From the NCBI GenBank assembly GCA_022539475.1, contig VCMS01000014.1, positions 186,001-250,000 of the forward strand: DNA of 64,000 nucleotides. The letters are read 5' to 3'. The number at the start of each line of letters is the position of its first letter. Position 1 is the stretch's first letter. The DNA comes from Gracilaria domingensis. Taxonomy: Eukaryota; Rhodophyta; Florideophyceae; Gracilariales; Gracilariaceae. The position numbers were made by a program, and so were the translations under genes. Positions 21,347 through 31,162 of the stretch are shown here, piece after piece. Under the pieces are notes generated by a model. It worked only from the letters and a program-made list of their open reading frames with translations. It was not told where the DNA came from and made no database searches.

Positions 21347-24300
21347 CTAGTTAACCTTTTTGATTCCAAGATTGTCCACAAATCGATAGTGCTTAACTCG
21401 GGTTAATGCCTTTGTAAATATATCCGCAGTCATATTTTCTGTCTCGCAATAAATAATTTTCACTTCTTCGTTTTCGACACAGTCTTGAACATAGAAATAT
21501 CTTGTTTCAATATGCTTCGATTTTCCATGAATTCCTTCCTTCTTTGATAGTGCAATTGTAGACTGATTGTCAACAAAAACATTAAAAGGCTTATTCTCGT
21601 CTCCAGTCAAATTATATAATAATTTTCTAAGCCATTGTCCTTCTTTCACTGCTTCTGTTAAAGCAATTAATTCGGCTTCAGTGGTTGATAAAGCCACACA
21701 GTTTTGCTTCCGACTGCTCCATGACACCAAACAATTTCCATAGTACGATGCAAATCTAGAGATGGATTTTCTTTCTTCTGTGTTACCCCAACTTGAGTCA
21801 CTAAAAATTTGCAGTGAGTTTCTAGACCCTCTTCGATAATTTAGACAGTAGTCTTTTGTCTTTTGAATATATCGTAGAGCTCTTTTGCATGCCCTCCAAT
21901 GCGATTCGGAGTGATTCTCTGAAAATTGACTCAACATTCCAATTGTATACGCAAGGTCTGGCCTTGTACCAAGCATCAAGTACATCACAGAGCCAATTAA
22001 TTCACGATACGGAACATTAGAGACAGCTTCTGTCTCATCAATTTTCTTGTGAATTAAATTTGCTTCCATAGGAGTGTCGATTCCTTTGCAATAATTCATA
22101 TTAAATTTTCGTAATATTGTTTCTGCATAATCTTTGTGACACAATTTCATTATTCCTTGTTGTCTGTTGTAGTCAATTTCAATTCCTAGAACGTGACGAA
22201 TTTCTCCCAAGTCTTTCATACTGAATTTTGAACTTAGCTTTTCCTTCACAATTTCAATTGCGGAATTACTAGTGCTTGCAATAACCAAGTCATCGACGTA
22301 CATTGCCAAAAATACTTTTTCGGTTTCAATATATCCGACAAAAATTCCATTGTCTGCAATTGATTTCTTCAAATTCATTTCCGTAAGTGTCTGGCTTATT
22401 ACAGTATACCAGACTCTAGGTGCTTGTTTTAGACCATAGATCGATTTTTGGAGCTGACATATATGGGTAGGATTAATTTCATCGACAAATTCTTCTGGCT
22501 GTTCCATAAAAATTTCTTCTTTCAATTCCCCATTTAAAAATGCGGTCTTCACATCCATTTGGCAGATAAACATATTTTCTTGTAAAGCAGTTGCCAGCAT
22601 AGTGCGTAATGAAGCCATTCGAACGACGGGTGCATAAGTCTCAAAGTAATCAATCCCGTACTTTTGTTGATATCCTTTGCATACCAGTCTTGCCTTAAAT
22701 ATTTGTTCTTGATTTTTCGTCCTTGGTTTTATTTTAAAAACCCACTTTGGCTCAAGAATATTTATGCCCTGTTTTCGTGGAACCAACTTCCAAGTATTTT
22801 TCTTATGCAAAGAATTAATTTCTTTTTGCATAGAATCTTTCCAAATATTTTTGTCAGCGCCAGACAAAGCTTTCTTAACTGACATAGGTTCTTGCTCGTT
22901 TGCTAGCATCATTACTGCACCTGCAGAGGTGTCCTCATTAATATCAGCATGTTCATATGTCAGCCATGTTGGCTGTCTCCGTGACCTGCTGCTTCTGCGA
23001 GGAGTCTGAGGTTCTGTCTGCTCAACTTCTTCGCCTGTAGAATTATTTCCAGAATTTTCAGGTTCCTCTTCCGATTCATTAAACTCTTCTGTCGTGACCA
23101 TACTGTTTTCATCAACAATTATATCGTCTTTGGTAGACTTATGTCTAGACGATTCCAAAAAGTTTGCAGTGCCACTGACAATCAATCTGTTTGTAACGTC
23201 GTCCACGAAGCGATAATTTTTCCCTTCGTATCCTAAAAATGTACAGAGTTTCGATTTTGCATCCCACTTCTTTCTATTATCCTTTGGTATAAAAACATAG
23301 GCCTTACATCCAAATATTTTTAGATGAGAAATATTTGGTTTCTTTCCAGTCCACTTCTCATAAGGGCTGTAGTTTCCTAAAATTTTTGTTGGTAGAAAAT
23401 TTCTTATAGTGTTAGCAGTCTGAACAGCTTCTGCCCAAAACGATTTTGGAATATTCTGAAAGTAAAGCATGCATCTAGCTTTTTCACAGAGCGTTCGATT
23501 AATTCTTTCTGCAACACCATTTTGCTGAGGTTGATATGCTCCTGTGGGTTCATGTAAAATTCCTTTCCGTTTCAAATAATTTTGAAAAGCTTTGGACATA
23601 TATTCTCCTCCTCTGTCGCTCCTAATTCGTTTCACTGTACATCCTTCCTGATTTTCAATCATTGTTAAAAATTCTTGGGTTTTTGCCAGAGCTTCATCCT
23701 TTGACCGAAGGAAATAAACAAACGATTTTCGTGTGTGATCGTCTGTGAAAGTTATAAAATATAACTTTCCTCCTTTTGATTTTGTACTCATTGGTCCACA
23801 AAGATCCGTATGTATCAGTTCTAACTTTGCTTTAGACTGAAATTTTCCTATAGACTGAAACGATTTGGAACTCATTTTTCCAAGGACACATCCTTTGCAT
23901 TTGCTAATGTCCTTTTGTTCCAATTTTTCTGGTAGGCCTTCTGCAGTTTTTCCTCTGATTATTTGCTCCATAACGGTTTTTCCTGCATGCCCAAGTCTGG
24001 CGTGCCATAATTCCTGGTCTGTCATGGTAGCAGAGTATGCCGAATAATTTTGTTCCATACTTCTACAGGCTATGAAACTGTATGTTGAATTTTCCCTTCG
24101 TATTTGTAGAAGTTTTTCTTTCGAGTCTTTTGGTATAACCGTGCATATTCCATTTCTAAAATATATTTTATGGCCTCGTTCGTCAATCTGCCCAACCGAT
24201 AAAATATTTGTAGAAATCTGTGGAACAAACAGAACATCTTGGACCGATATTTTCTTCATGTTGTTCAAATAAATTTCCATGTCCACATTTCCCTTTTCGG

Positions 24301-25240
24301 TGGACTCGACTGTGGTTCCATCTCCAAGCCTGATTTTTACGGAGTTAATTTTCTCCAATGTTTCTTTGCTAAACCAATTTTTGTTATTAGTCATATGGAA
24401 AGAGGCGCCAGAGTCCATATACCATGTGCCATATACTTTGAAACTCTGTTCTTGAGCCATCAAAAAATTTCCACTTGACTGAACTGTTCCGTTTGGTTTC
24501 TTTGAATTTTTCTGATCCTTCTTACGAAGGTGGCATTCTGCAATTTTATGCCCTTTCTTTTGGCAATAATGGCATTTAAAAGGAAATGAGGATTTCCTAT
24601 TAGTTGATTTTCCTTGCAGAAGATTTCCAGACTTTTCGCCTTCTCGGTTAACATTCTGTCTAGATTCTTCACGTAAAATTCTTGCATGAATTTCTTCGAT
24701 ACTCAGTTTTTCGGCAATATTTTCTAGAGTTACAACCAGACTCTCGTAGCTTTTTGGGAGGCTACGGAGCAATCTCATAATATATTCTTCTTTTGTCTTA
24801 GTCACACCGAGTTGCTGTAGTTTGGTCTTAAGTCTTTTAAGCTCCTCTATGTGCTGCTTGGCAGACTCTCCTTCAATAAGCCTTTTCGTTGTAAACCTCT
24901 CTTCTATATCCATCTTATGTGCTATGCCCTTATTTTCGTACACTTCTCCAAGAGCAAGCCAAGCTTCAGTTCCGGTTTTGCACTCTTCTACATAGACAAT
25001 TTGATTATCATCGACAGATAAACAAATATCTATTAAGGCTTTTTCGTTTGCAGTAGCATTAATTTCTTCTTCGACTACAGCTTTCCACCAACCTTTTTTC
25101 TTGAGATAGTTGGCCATACGAAATTTCCAAGAGAAGTAATTATCGCCATTAAGCTTCTCTATTTTAAACGTGCTTCTTTCTTCAGTGTCCATATTTGGTA
25201 TACTTCCGTTGATACTGGACGCAAATGCCCAGTTTTTCAC
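21347..25240 (-). CDS. Copia gag-pol polyprotein
   Basis: One frame of 1297 aa without breaks. Parts in Copia order: Gag of the UBN2 type (about 25-200), a CCHC zinc knuckle at 223-236, protease with DSGA, GAG-pre-integrase with WHARLGH, integrase core with RSDRGGEY, reverse transcriptase with YVDDL, and RNase H with SDSSWG and DNQST. The integrase-before-RT order defines Ty1/copia (Pseudoviridae). Gag and Pol share one frame, as in many Copia elements, where the Gag excess is made by other means such as splicing or processing. Confidence 0.95.
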   Translation of the reverse strand: MKNWAFASSINGSIPNMDTEERSTFKIEKLNGDNYFSWKFRMANYLKKKGWWKAVVEEEINATANEKALIDICLSVDDNQIVYVEECKTGTEAWLALGEVYENKGIAHKMDIEERFTTKRLIEGESAKQHIEELKRLKTKLQQLGVTKTKEEYIMRLLRSLPKSYESLVVTLENIAEKLSIEEIHARILREESRQNVNREGEKSGNLLQGKSTNRKSSFPFKCHYCQKKGHKIAECHLRKKDQKNSKKPNGTVQSSGNFLMAQEQSFKVYGTWYMDSGASFHMTNNKNWFSKETLEKINSVKIRLGDGTTVESTEKGNVDMEIYLNNMKKISVQDVLFVPQISTNILSVGQIDERGHKIYFRNGICTVIPKDSKEKLLQIRRENSTYSFIACRSMEQNYSAYSATMTDQELWHARLGHAGKTVMEQIIRGKTAEGLPEKLEQKDISKCKGCVLGKMSSKSFQSIGKFQSKAKLELIHTDLCGPMSTKSKGGKLYFITFTDDHTRKSFVYFLRSKDEALAKTQEFLTMIENQEGCTVKRIRSDRGGEYMSKAFQNYLKRKGILHEPTGAYQPQQNGVAERINRTLCEKARCMLYFQNIPKSFWAEAVQTANTIRNFLPTKILGNYSPYEKWTGKKPNISHLKIFGCKAYVFIPKDNRKKWDAKSKLCTFLGYEGKNYRFVDDVTNRLIVSGTANFLESSRHKSTKDDIIVDENSMVTTEEFNESEEEPENSGNNSTGEEVEQTEPQTPRRSSRSRRQPTWLTYEHADINEDTSAGAVMMLANEQEPMSVKKALSGADKNIWKDSMQKEINSLHKKNTWKLVPRKQGINILEPKWVFKIKPRTKNQEQIFKARLVCKGYQQKYGIDYFETYAPVVRMASLRTMLATALQENMFICQMDVKTAFLNGELKEEIFMEQPEEFVDEINPTHICQLQKSIYGLKQAPRVWYTVISQTLTEMNLKKSIADNGIFVGYIETEKVFLAMYVDDLVIASTSNSAIEIVKEKLSSKFSMKDLGEIRHVLGIEIDYNRQQGIMKLCHKDYAETILRKFNMNYCKGIDTPMEANLIHKKIDETEAVSNVPYRELIGSVMYLMLGTRPDLAYTIGMLSQFSENHSESHWRACKRALRYIQKTKDYCLNYRRGSRNSLQIFSDSSWGNTEERKSISRFASYYGNCLVSWSSRKQNCVALSTTEAELIALTEAVKEGQWLRKLLYNLTGDENKPFNVFVDNQSTIALSKKEGIHGKSKHIETRYFYVQDCVENEEVKIIYCETENMTADIFTKALTRVKHYRFVDNLGIKKVN

Positions 25241-25390
25241 TTAATTTCCGGATTTTTCAAATTTCCGTACAGTACAATTTCGAATAAATATGTACTCTTT
25301 CGAACTTCTACGGTGTTGTTCGAGATTCTCTTCAAGATGGCCGACTTCTAAGCGTGCTGTACTTACTAACTGGTTGTTTCAGACGTGGGC

Positions 25391-25405
25391 TGGGCCCATA
25401 ACCAA
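25391..25405 (-). other. Primer binding site of the Copia element, anticodon arm of tRNA-iMet
   Basis: The plus strand here contains GCTGGGCCCATAACC, identical to the anticodon stem-loop of eukaryotic initiator tRNA-Met with its CAT anticodon. It directly adjoins the 5' LTR. Priming from an internal tRNA site is established for Drosophila copia and relatives. Confidence 0.75.
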
Positions 25406-25684
25406 TGTTGTAGAATGTAGTACTTGGCTTAGGATAGACTTCAATAAACGCAGTGTTGATTTATCGGGATGACTCGGCTTGACTTCTCTCTTCCATCAAA
25501 CCAAGTCTCTATAGCTTTCTTATATACTGTTTTGTAATTGTTCTAAACGTTTCTAGACTCATAAACATATTTCTACTATATAACATAAACATATTCTAGA
25601 TAGATCCTTATAGAACTTTCTAGACGGTTCTAGATCAATAAAGTTTCTAGTTGCTTCTAAAGCTTCCAAGAAGCATTTTCAACA
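25406..25684 (-). repeat. 5' LTR of the Copia element
   Basis: It begins TGTTG and ends CAACA and is nearly identical to the copy at 21054-21335. On the element strand it precedes the primer binding site. Confidence 0.95.
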
Positions 25685-26449
25685 GTACGCTTTTGGAATC
25701 CGTTTGGAAGGAAACATCTGTGAGCTTCTTTCTTCTTCATTCAGGCCCCAACTCCATTACCCGCAACTCTTTCTGAAAATCCGTCGACATCTAACGTTGA
25801 AATCCTAATCTTTGATCAGGAGCATCTGTCTGCAGCGAGTAGATCTGCCAAAGCCATAACGATTGAAGCCCACGTTGAAGGCCTTTAATTACAGACGGTT
25901 ATCATCACTGTGAAGAACCACCCACTCATGCCAGTCTGGATGGGTATCTATTCGTCTACAGATGAAATATCAACTGCCGGTTGAATGCATTCTGACATAC
26001 GCATACCATCTAATAGAGCTACACAAAACATGGTGGCCTGCCCTTTTCCACTTTTGCGATGTCAAAGATTAATGATCTTTGTTTGACACGCATGCTTCTC
26101 TGCCATTGATTCCTCTCCTGTCTTGAAGAAATGATTCAGTTTATGCCCATTTGCCCAAAAGGAGTTCGGAAATTGAATCAAGGCGAAACAAGCGAACCAG
26201 TTGAGTACAAGACATCTCAGTTCCTTAAAAAGGAAACACTATTGAAATCACAGTCAAACTCCACCAAGCAACGAAACATAAGCATTAAGAATTTCAGACA
26301 GGTCTTTCGCAACTGAGACCAGGCAAGAGTTCCGGTATTTAAGGCGACGTTACCCACTGCGCAAAGGACAGCACCTCTCTGCTCAGTAACCAACATATCT
26401 GTTGTTTGCTCTCATATAGTTCTTGAAGTGTAAACTTTGTTCTCTAGCA
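25685..26449. other. Intergenic, promoter of the orphan gene at its right end
   Basis: No gene is seen between the Copia element and the orphan gene. A TATTTAAGG at 26336-26344 lies about 110 bp before the ATG, a spacing similar to that of clear TATA boxes elsewhere in the window. Confidence 0.5.
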
Positions 26450-27451
26450 ATGAGTTGGTTTTCTTCTGTTTTCCCTGAGCAACCTCGTGTTTCTGGATTT
26501 CCATCAACTGTCAGAGAGGGTAACTTGTTCAAGCCCAGCGAAGAGAGTTTAAGAATTTTCGACGAGCTGAAGAGCGGGAATGATTCCAAACTGTCCAGTA
26601 GTGATTTTCAACAATCCTCGAGCAATCGATTTCAACCATCATCTGCGCTCGGCAAAGGTGAAGAGAACGAAAAGCTGCTAGCAGGTGCCTCTCTACTCCA
26701 AAAACCCTACCATCGCCGACAGGCAAAATTTCTGGGTTGCAAACGATGGTTCGCAGGTTTGGAATTGGGGAATGATAGGAATAAGAATTTGGGAATTTCT
26801 GCCACCCCAGTTGATGGTGGGCAGCGTCGCACCAACTTCAAACCTTCGGAGGAAAGTCTTCGCGTCTTTGATGAGGCAATGAGGGAGGCAAAAGACAAAA
26901 AAAAAATAGGTAGTCGTTGTTTTGAGAATGCCAAAAGGGTCAAACGCTTTGACCCTTTTCAGGCTAGACGAGATGGGTTTTGGGGAGAGACGAAACGAGG
27001 CTCTAGATTGTTTGAACCCATATCCAGACCTTCCGTAGCTCCACGACCATTGCATCCTGAGGCAATTGAATGGGCAAAAAGAGTGAGGCGCATTCAGCGA
27101 AGTATGAGGAACGAGCCCAGAAATGTAGTTGGAGCATACAACACGAAGGACTCTCCGCCACAACTTCAAAGTCACAGGCCAAGCGTGGCATCTGGAAATG
27201 TATTGGCTTGGAGAACTGATACTTTGAGCGTAATGGCATTGCGACGGGAAGTGCAACTGAAGCCTGTTTTGGAGAAGAAAAAGGGGTTGTTTGACTCTGG
27301 CAGGAAGGGAGTTCTAGCGGTCATGCGAAGATTTGGGGCTTTGATTCAAAGGGTTTGTAATGAAATCAAAGAAGTTGCGAAGTCTTTGAAGTCGTGGGTT
27401 TCGCAGATTTGGGGAGAACCTTTGACTCAAACAGGGACAAACTCAGTGTAG
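26450..27451 (+). CDS. Orphan basic protein with a duplicated FKPSEESLR[IV]FDE motif
   Basis: A 333-aa protein I do not recognise. It is Lys/Arg/Ser-rich with no signal peptide or clear membrane segment. The motif FKPSEESLRIFDE at residues 27-39 returns as FKPSEESLRVFDE at 130-142, while the codons differ at nearly every synonymous position, which argues for selection on the peptide and thus for a real gene. Other features are KRVKRFDPFQARRDGFWGETKRGSRLFEPISRP in the middle and a C-terminal helix with KKGLFDSGRKGVLAVMRRFGALIQRVCNEIKEVAKSLKSWV spaced like an amphipathic helix. The ATG in TAGCAATGAG was chosen; the same frame opens 9 codons earlier only at TTG. A run of ten A codes for a Lys stretch near 26900. 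No domain assignment is offered. Confidence 0.65.
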   Translation: MSWFSSVFPEQPRVSGFPSTVREGNLFKPSEESLRIFDELKSGNDSKLSSSDFQQSSSNRFQPSSALGKGEENEKLLAGASLLQKPYHRRQAKFLGCKRWFAGLELGNDRNKNLGISATPVDGGQRRTNFKPSEESLRVFDEAMREAKDKKKIGSRCFENAKRVKRFDPFQARRDGFWGETKRGSRLFEPISRPSVAPRPLHPEAIEWAKRVRRIQRSMRNEPRNVVGAYNTKDSPPQLQSHRPSVASGNVLAWRTDTLSVMALRREVQLKPVLEKKKGLFDSGRKGVLAVMRRFGALIQRVCNEIKEVAKSLKSWVSQIWGEPLTQTGTNSV

Positions 27452-28684
27452 ACGGAAGGCAAGTAGTGTGGGTGTCGTATAGTTTTCTCACATGAAGGGT
27501 ATGATGCTGCGCCATTCGCAAACAAATAAAACATTCGTATCCGATTTCTATCGAGCACAAATGCTCTGAACTGCTTGCGCTCGAACCAAGGGTAAACCCA
27601 AAGTGGTGAATGTAGATCTTGTACTGAAATATATGATTGCTCTCGCTGCAGTCACTGCTCTACTGTTTGGTCCCCGAACATGAGAACAGTGACCCCGGTG
27701 AAAGGGGCTGTGCGCTGCAGTGAGGACGCACTACAAAGGGTTGCTGCAGCAGCTGCAGGGCCCGAACTACATAGCGAGACTGTAGACACCGACCTAATGA
27801 GTAAACGCCGACATGACGGAACCGACCACATGTCGATTTTTGTTGTTATGGGCCCAGATTCTAGCTCATCTAAGGGCTTGCCGAAGCGCCCGCGTTTTAG
27901 CTGGCATCTGCAGCATGTCCCTTGGACGGATGGACGTGGCAATTAAGGAGATTACGCTCAGACAGCAAAGCAAATGGGAGGTGTATCGATAATATCGTGC
28001 AATCAAGAAGATTCGTGGGCTACTGTTTGGGGAAGAATTTAATTGAAACAGTATGGCATATATCAAACATTCAGAAGTTCTGAAGTTCTGAATCAGAACT
28101 CTACACTGCTTCAACGCATGATTTCAAAATATGGAATTTAAAGTTACTGGAGCTAATTCAGTTCACTTCTACATTACTTACTTGGAAAGCCTTCAATATG
28201 ACATACGGATCCCCACCAAACATTTTTTGGTGGGGATCCTGTTCTCAGCCGGTATCTGAAATGTCAGCAACTTGAGGTTCGAGAAGGTAAGAATGCATAT
28301 GCGGTTTAATCGTGGAATCGTGAAATATTTGTATTTAAAACATTGAATTCAAGCTTGAAACGCGACAAGACTACTGAGCGATTTGTGTTTTCAAGAGTGT
28401 CGCATACGTAAAAATAGATCATGCATAATTATTAGCTTCCATCGACATCCCACAAGAGCATGTCGGCTGCGGCATGCAAAGAAGGAGAACAGAACAGTTA
28501 TGCTCTCAACTACAACACAATCACTGGTGCACCACAAGTCATTCATGCCGCCAACTTTGCAATCACATGGATCATCCATGATGGATGCACGCGCGGATAG
28601 AGAGTACTGTAATTTGAAGAATACGTTCAGATCATGCATACCGCATGAGCCGTAATGGCTTTTCGCACGTTCAGGCTGAGCGGC
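27452..28684. other. Intergenic with a strong hairpin
   Basis: No gene is seen. Apart from the hairpin at 28207-28239 the stretch is unremarkable; small frames on both strands have no protein features. Confidence 0.55.
28207..28239. repeat. Perfect hairpin, 14-bp arms, 5-nt loop
   Basis: GGATCCCCACCAAA and TTTGGTGGGGATCC flank the loop CATTT. It lies between the convergent orphan gene and the WD40 gene. It could be a structured RNA end, a terminal remnant of a foldback element, or a cruciform. Confidence 0.85.
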
Positions 28685-31162
28685 TCAGCGCACAATGCGG
28701 CACGATCGGAAGCTTCTTGTGAAGTACACATCACCACCGCCGATGTTGCCCAACGCCTGCTCGCAACTGCCAAGCACTATCTTCGAACCATCCTCCGCAA
28801 TGTCGTGCACCTCTTGCCGTGATGGCACCCACCGTTTGCCCCCAGACCACGTGAGCTTAAGCGAGTCGACAATACGATGCCACGCCACCTCGCGTGATGT
28901 GACCACACACTCATCGCTTACGCTGTTCAAATCCCATAGCCGTTCGACTTCTCCATTATATGAGACAACATATCTGCCGTGGGCGCTCACTCCCACACAA
29001 CGCACGTACCCTCTGTGCCCTCTGAGCGGCTGACCGAGAGCATTTCCGCTCTTGGCGTCCCAAACACGCACAGTTTCGTCCAGTGAGCCTGACACAATGC
29101 ATGTTCCGTCCGCGCTCAGAGCTACACAAGTCACATCGTCTGTGTGACCTTGAAACGGCGCCTCGAGGGCGTTTTTGTCGCATTGAGCGTCCCAAAGTCG
29201 CACTGTCTTGTCCGATGAGCCTGAGATGATGCGAGTGCCGTCCGCGCTCAAAGCCACATACCGCACCAAGTCTGTGTGGCCTCGGAGCGGCTCCCCGACA
29301 GCCTTGCCGCTTTGGGCGTCCCACACACGCACCGTTTTGTCTTGCGAGCCTGACACGATTCGAGTGCCGTCTGCATTCGTGGCTACGCACAACACCTCGT
29401 CTGTGTGACCTCGAAGCGGCACCCCGATGGTGTTGCCGCTTTGCGCGTCCCAAACTCGCACCGTTTTGTCCTCTGAACCGGAAATGATGCGAGTGCCATC
29501 CGCGCTGACAGCCACGCACAGCACTCGTTTTGCATGACCTTGTAGAGGCTTCCCGATGAGCTCGCCGCTTTTTGCGTCCCACACACACACCTTTTTGTCC
29601 CGTGAGCCTGCGATGTGCGTGCCGTTCGCACTCGCAAATACACACGTTACGTTCCATACATCAAGTCGGAGCGGTTGCCCGACGGCTTTTCCACTAAGTG
29701 TATCGCACAACTGAAAGGAGTTCCCTCCTCTCTTGCACGCCAACAAAGCCCCTTCCGCACAGAAGTTGACAAAACGTAAGTGTCCTGAACAGTCATGTGC
29801 TACAACTTTCTCGCAAACCCCTGTTCGCCTGTTCCATAAGAAAATGCGTCCGCCAACGTGTGCTGTCACAATCCTTTGTTGATCTGCTAAGAACGAAGCA
29901 CACTCGAGCAACGGTCCTGGATCCTCGAGATCTTTTTCTTTGTAAAGTTCGACCAACGGGTCGTACTTTCCGACACGCATACATTTGTCCGAATAGAATG
30001 CAGACAGAATCCATACAGCATCAGATTCTATACGCATGCAGTATACGTCACCTTTCACGTTGATAACTTGTAGTGCACCAGCACCAGCCTGTTCCAAGAG
30101 CCCCTCAGACGCTTTCAGCCATGGTCTGGGCGCACATCTTTCCATCTTCTCCACAAAGTCCCTCGTCAACTCGCTTTGCGTCGCGTGCCACAGCAACCGC
30201 CCGTGCACCTGAAACCAACCCTCCTCTATACGCCGATTCCTGTTCAAAAACAGCCCTCCCAGCCTGGAAGCACGACCGATCATTTCCATAAACTCCTTGT
30301 GTTTTGCCGGTTGCGGGGAATGGTCGCTGCATACCGCTTTCGCATGACCCAAGTCCTGTTCAACGCTGAGGATTCCACTTTCAACAAGTCGCTTCAAAAT
30401 CCACTGCGGTTGCGATAACAACCACAATAAATGCTCCTCATACCTTGCGTTTCGAAGTATTCTGCAAACGTTGTTGTGTATGTACCCATCATCGTCAACA
30501 CTCCACCACTCATGAAACAACAGCAATCGTGGAGTCCCTTGCTTGCTCACCTTCGCCACGATTTTTTCTCCGACCTCTTTATCAACTGTCTCACGCTGAG
30601 ATTCAGGTGAGCGCTCCAAATGTTCCTCTGCAATATTCGCATTTCGCTTTTCACTCAGCAAACTATCTGCGTCATCTTCGCCCAATCGAAGGTGTTTTAG
30701 GCCCTGGGAATGGTAAAGTGTCCCTTGTTTGGGTCTATACGGCCTTTTGCGAGTTTTTACGTCGCACCTGTCATCATCATGTTTAGCACACCCCTCCATA
30801 TTTCTCCTCACTGATGCACCTAACCCATATCTCCCAATCGTTTGGTCAGATCGCATGTAATTCCGTACAAGGGTTTTGAAGAAAGTTTCCCTCTCACCAG
30901 TTTCCATAGCTTTGCGAGCAGCAATGTTCAGAATTAAGTCATGTAGCTGCACATAGAGTGACCCATCAATTCTCGTCTTCTGCACAACCGAAACATCAGC
31001 AAACGACTCCACCACACTTCTCGCTTCTTGTATCGTGTCCATGTCCCACAGCTTTTGCAGCATCCGCACCGGTACAGATTGTTGCTTCTGGAGTACGCAC
31101 AGACTACGAAACCAATACCCAAACTTTCCATCTCCACTTCGTTTCTCTAGCACTTGAAGAGA
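28685..31162 (-). CDS. Winged-helix and WD40 half of a TIR-NB-ARC-WD40 receptor, separated by one in-frame stop
   Basis: The frame continues that of the upstream TIR-NB-ARC part after a single TAA at 31165-31163, with no shift. About 825 codons follow. It begins with the rest of the NB-ARC winged-helix region (FRSLCVLQKQQSVPVRMLQKLWDMD, then LHDLILN, the MHD-like end). A helical stretch of about 350 residues comes next, then WD40 repeats to the end (about 29800-28920). Five repeats of 43 residues are nearly identical (GHTD.V.CVALSADGTRIISGS.DKTVRVWDAQSG); the flanking ones are diverged. WD40 propellers act as sensor or autoinhibitory parts in APAF-1 and fungal HET-E-type proteins. There is no good ATG near its start (GTG at 31153), so it would need read-through or a shared transcript; the domain content is not in doubt. 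Confidence 0.8.
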   Translation of the reverse strand, partial: SLQVLEKRSGDGKFGYWFRSLCVLQKQQSVPVRMLQKLWDMDTIQEARSVVESFADVSVVQKTRIDGSLYVQLHDLILNIAARKAMETGERETFFKTLVRNYMRSDQTIGRYGLGASVRRNMEGCAKHDDDRCDVKTRKRPYRPKQGTLYHSQGLKHLRLGEDDADSLLSEKRNANIAEEHLERSPESQRETVDKEVGEKIVAKVSKQGTPRLLLFHEWWSVDDDGYIHNNVCRILRNARYEEHLLWLLSQPQWILKRLVESGILSVEQDLGHAKAVCSDHSPQPAKHKEFMEMIGRASRLGGLFLNRNRRIEEGWFQVHGRLLWHATQSELTRDFVEKMERCAPRPWLKASEGLLEQAGAGALQVINVKGDVYCMRIESDAVWILSAFYSDKCMRVGKYDPLVELYKEKDLEDPGPLLECASFLADQQRIVTAHVGGRIFLWNRRTGVCEKVVAHDCSGHLRFVNFCAEGALLACKRGGNSFQLCDTLSGKAVGQPLRLDVWNVTCVFASANGTHIAGSRDKKVCVWDAKSGELIGKPLQGHAKRVLCVAVSADGTRIISGSEDKTVRVWDAQSGNTIGVPLRGHTDEVLCVATNADGTRIVSGSQDKTVRVWDAQSGKAVGEPLRGHTDLVRYVALSADGTRIISGSSDKTVRLWDAQCDKNALEAPFQGHTDDVTCVALSADGTCIVSGSLDETVRVWDAKSGNALGQPLRGHRGYVRCVGVSAHGRYVVSYNGEVERLWDLNSVSDECVVTSREVAWHRIVDSLKLTWSGGKRWVPSRQEVHDIAEDGSKIVLGSCEQALGNIGGGDVYFTRSFRSCRIVR

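Larger units (their letters stand above)
21054..25684 (-). mobile_element. Ty1/copia LTR retrotransposon, looks whole and young
   Basis: A complete-looking element on the minus strand: 5' LTR 25406-25684, internal region with one uninterrupted gag-pol frame, 3' LTR 21054-21335. The LTRs are about 280 bp, begin TGTTG and end CAACA, and are nearly identical to each other, so the insertion is recent. The primer binding site just inside the 5' LTR is GGTTATGGGCCCAGC (read on the element strand), complementary to the anticodon arm of initiator-Met tRNA, as in elements primed by a tRNA fragment. A purine tract (GAGAGGAGG) abuts the 3' LTR. A clean 5-bp target duplication is not evident; flanks share only GTA or AGTA depending on where the LTR end is set. 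Confidence 0.95.

Noticed and set aside
21049-25689. A 5-bp target-site duplication for the Copia element
   Set aside because: Flanking bases (CAGTA left, GTACG right) do not agree as a 5-mer; only GTA or AGTA is shared, depending on the LTR boundary.
28956-29657. 233-aa minus frame within the WD40 gene
   Set aside because: A frame-shifted reading of the near-identical WD repeats, itself repetitive for that reason.
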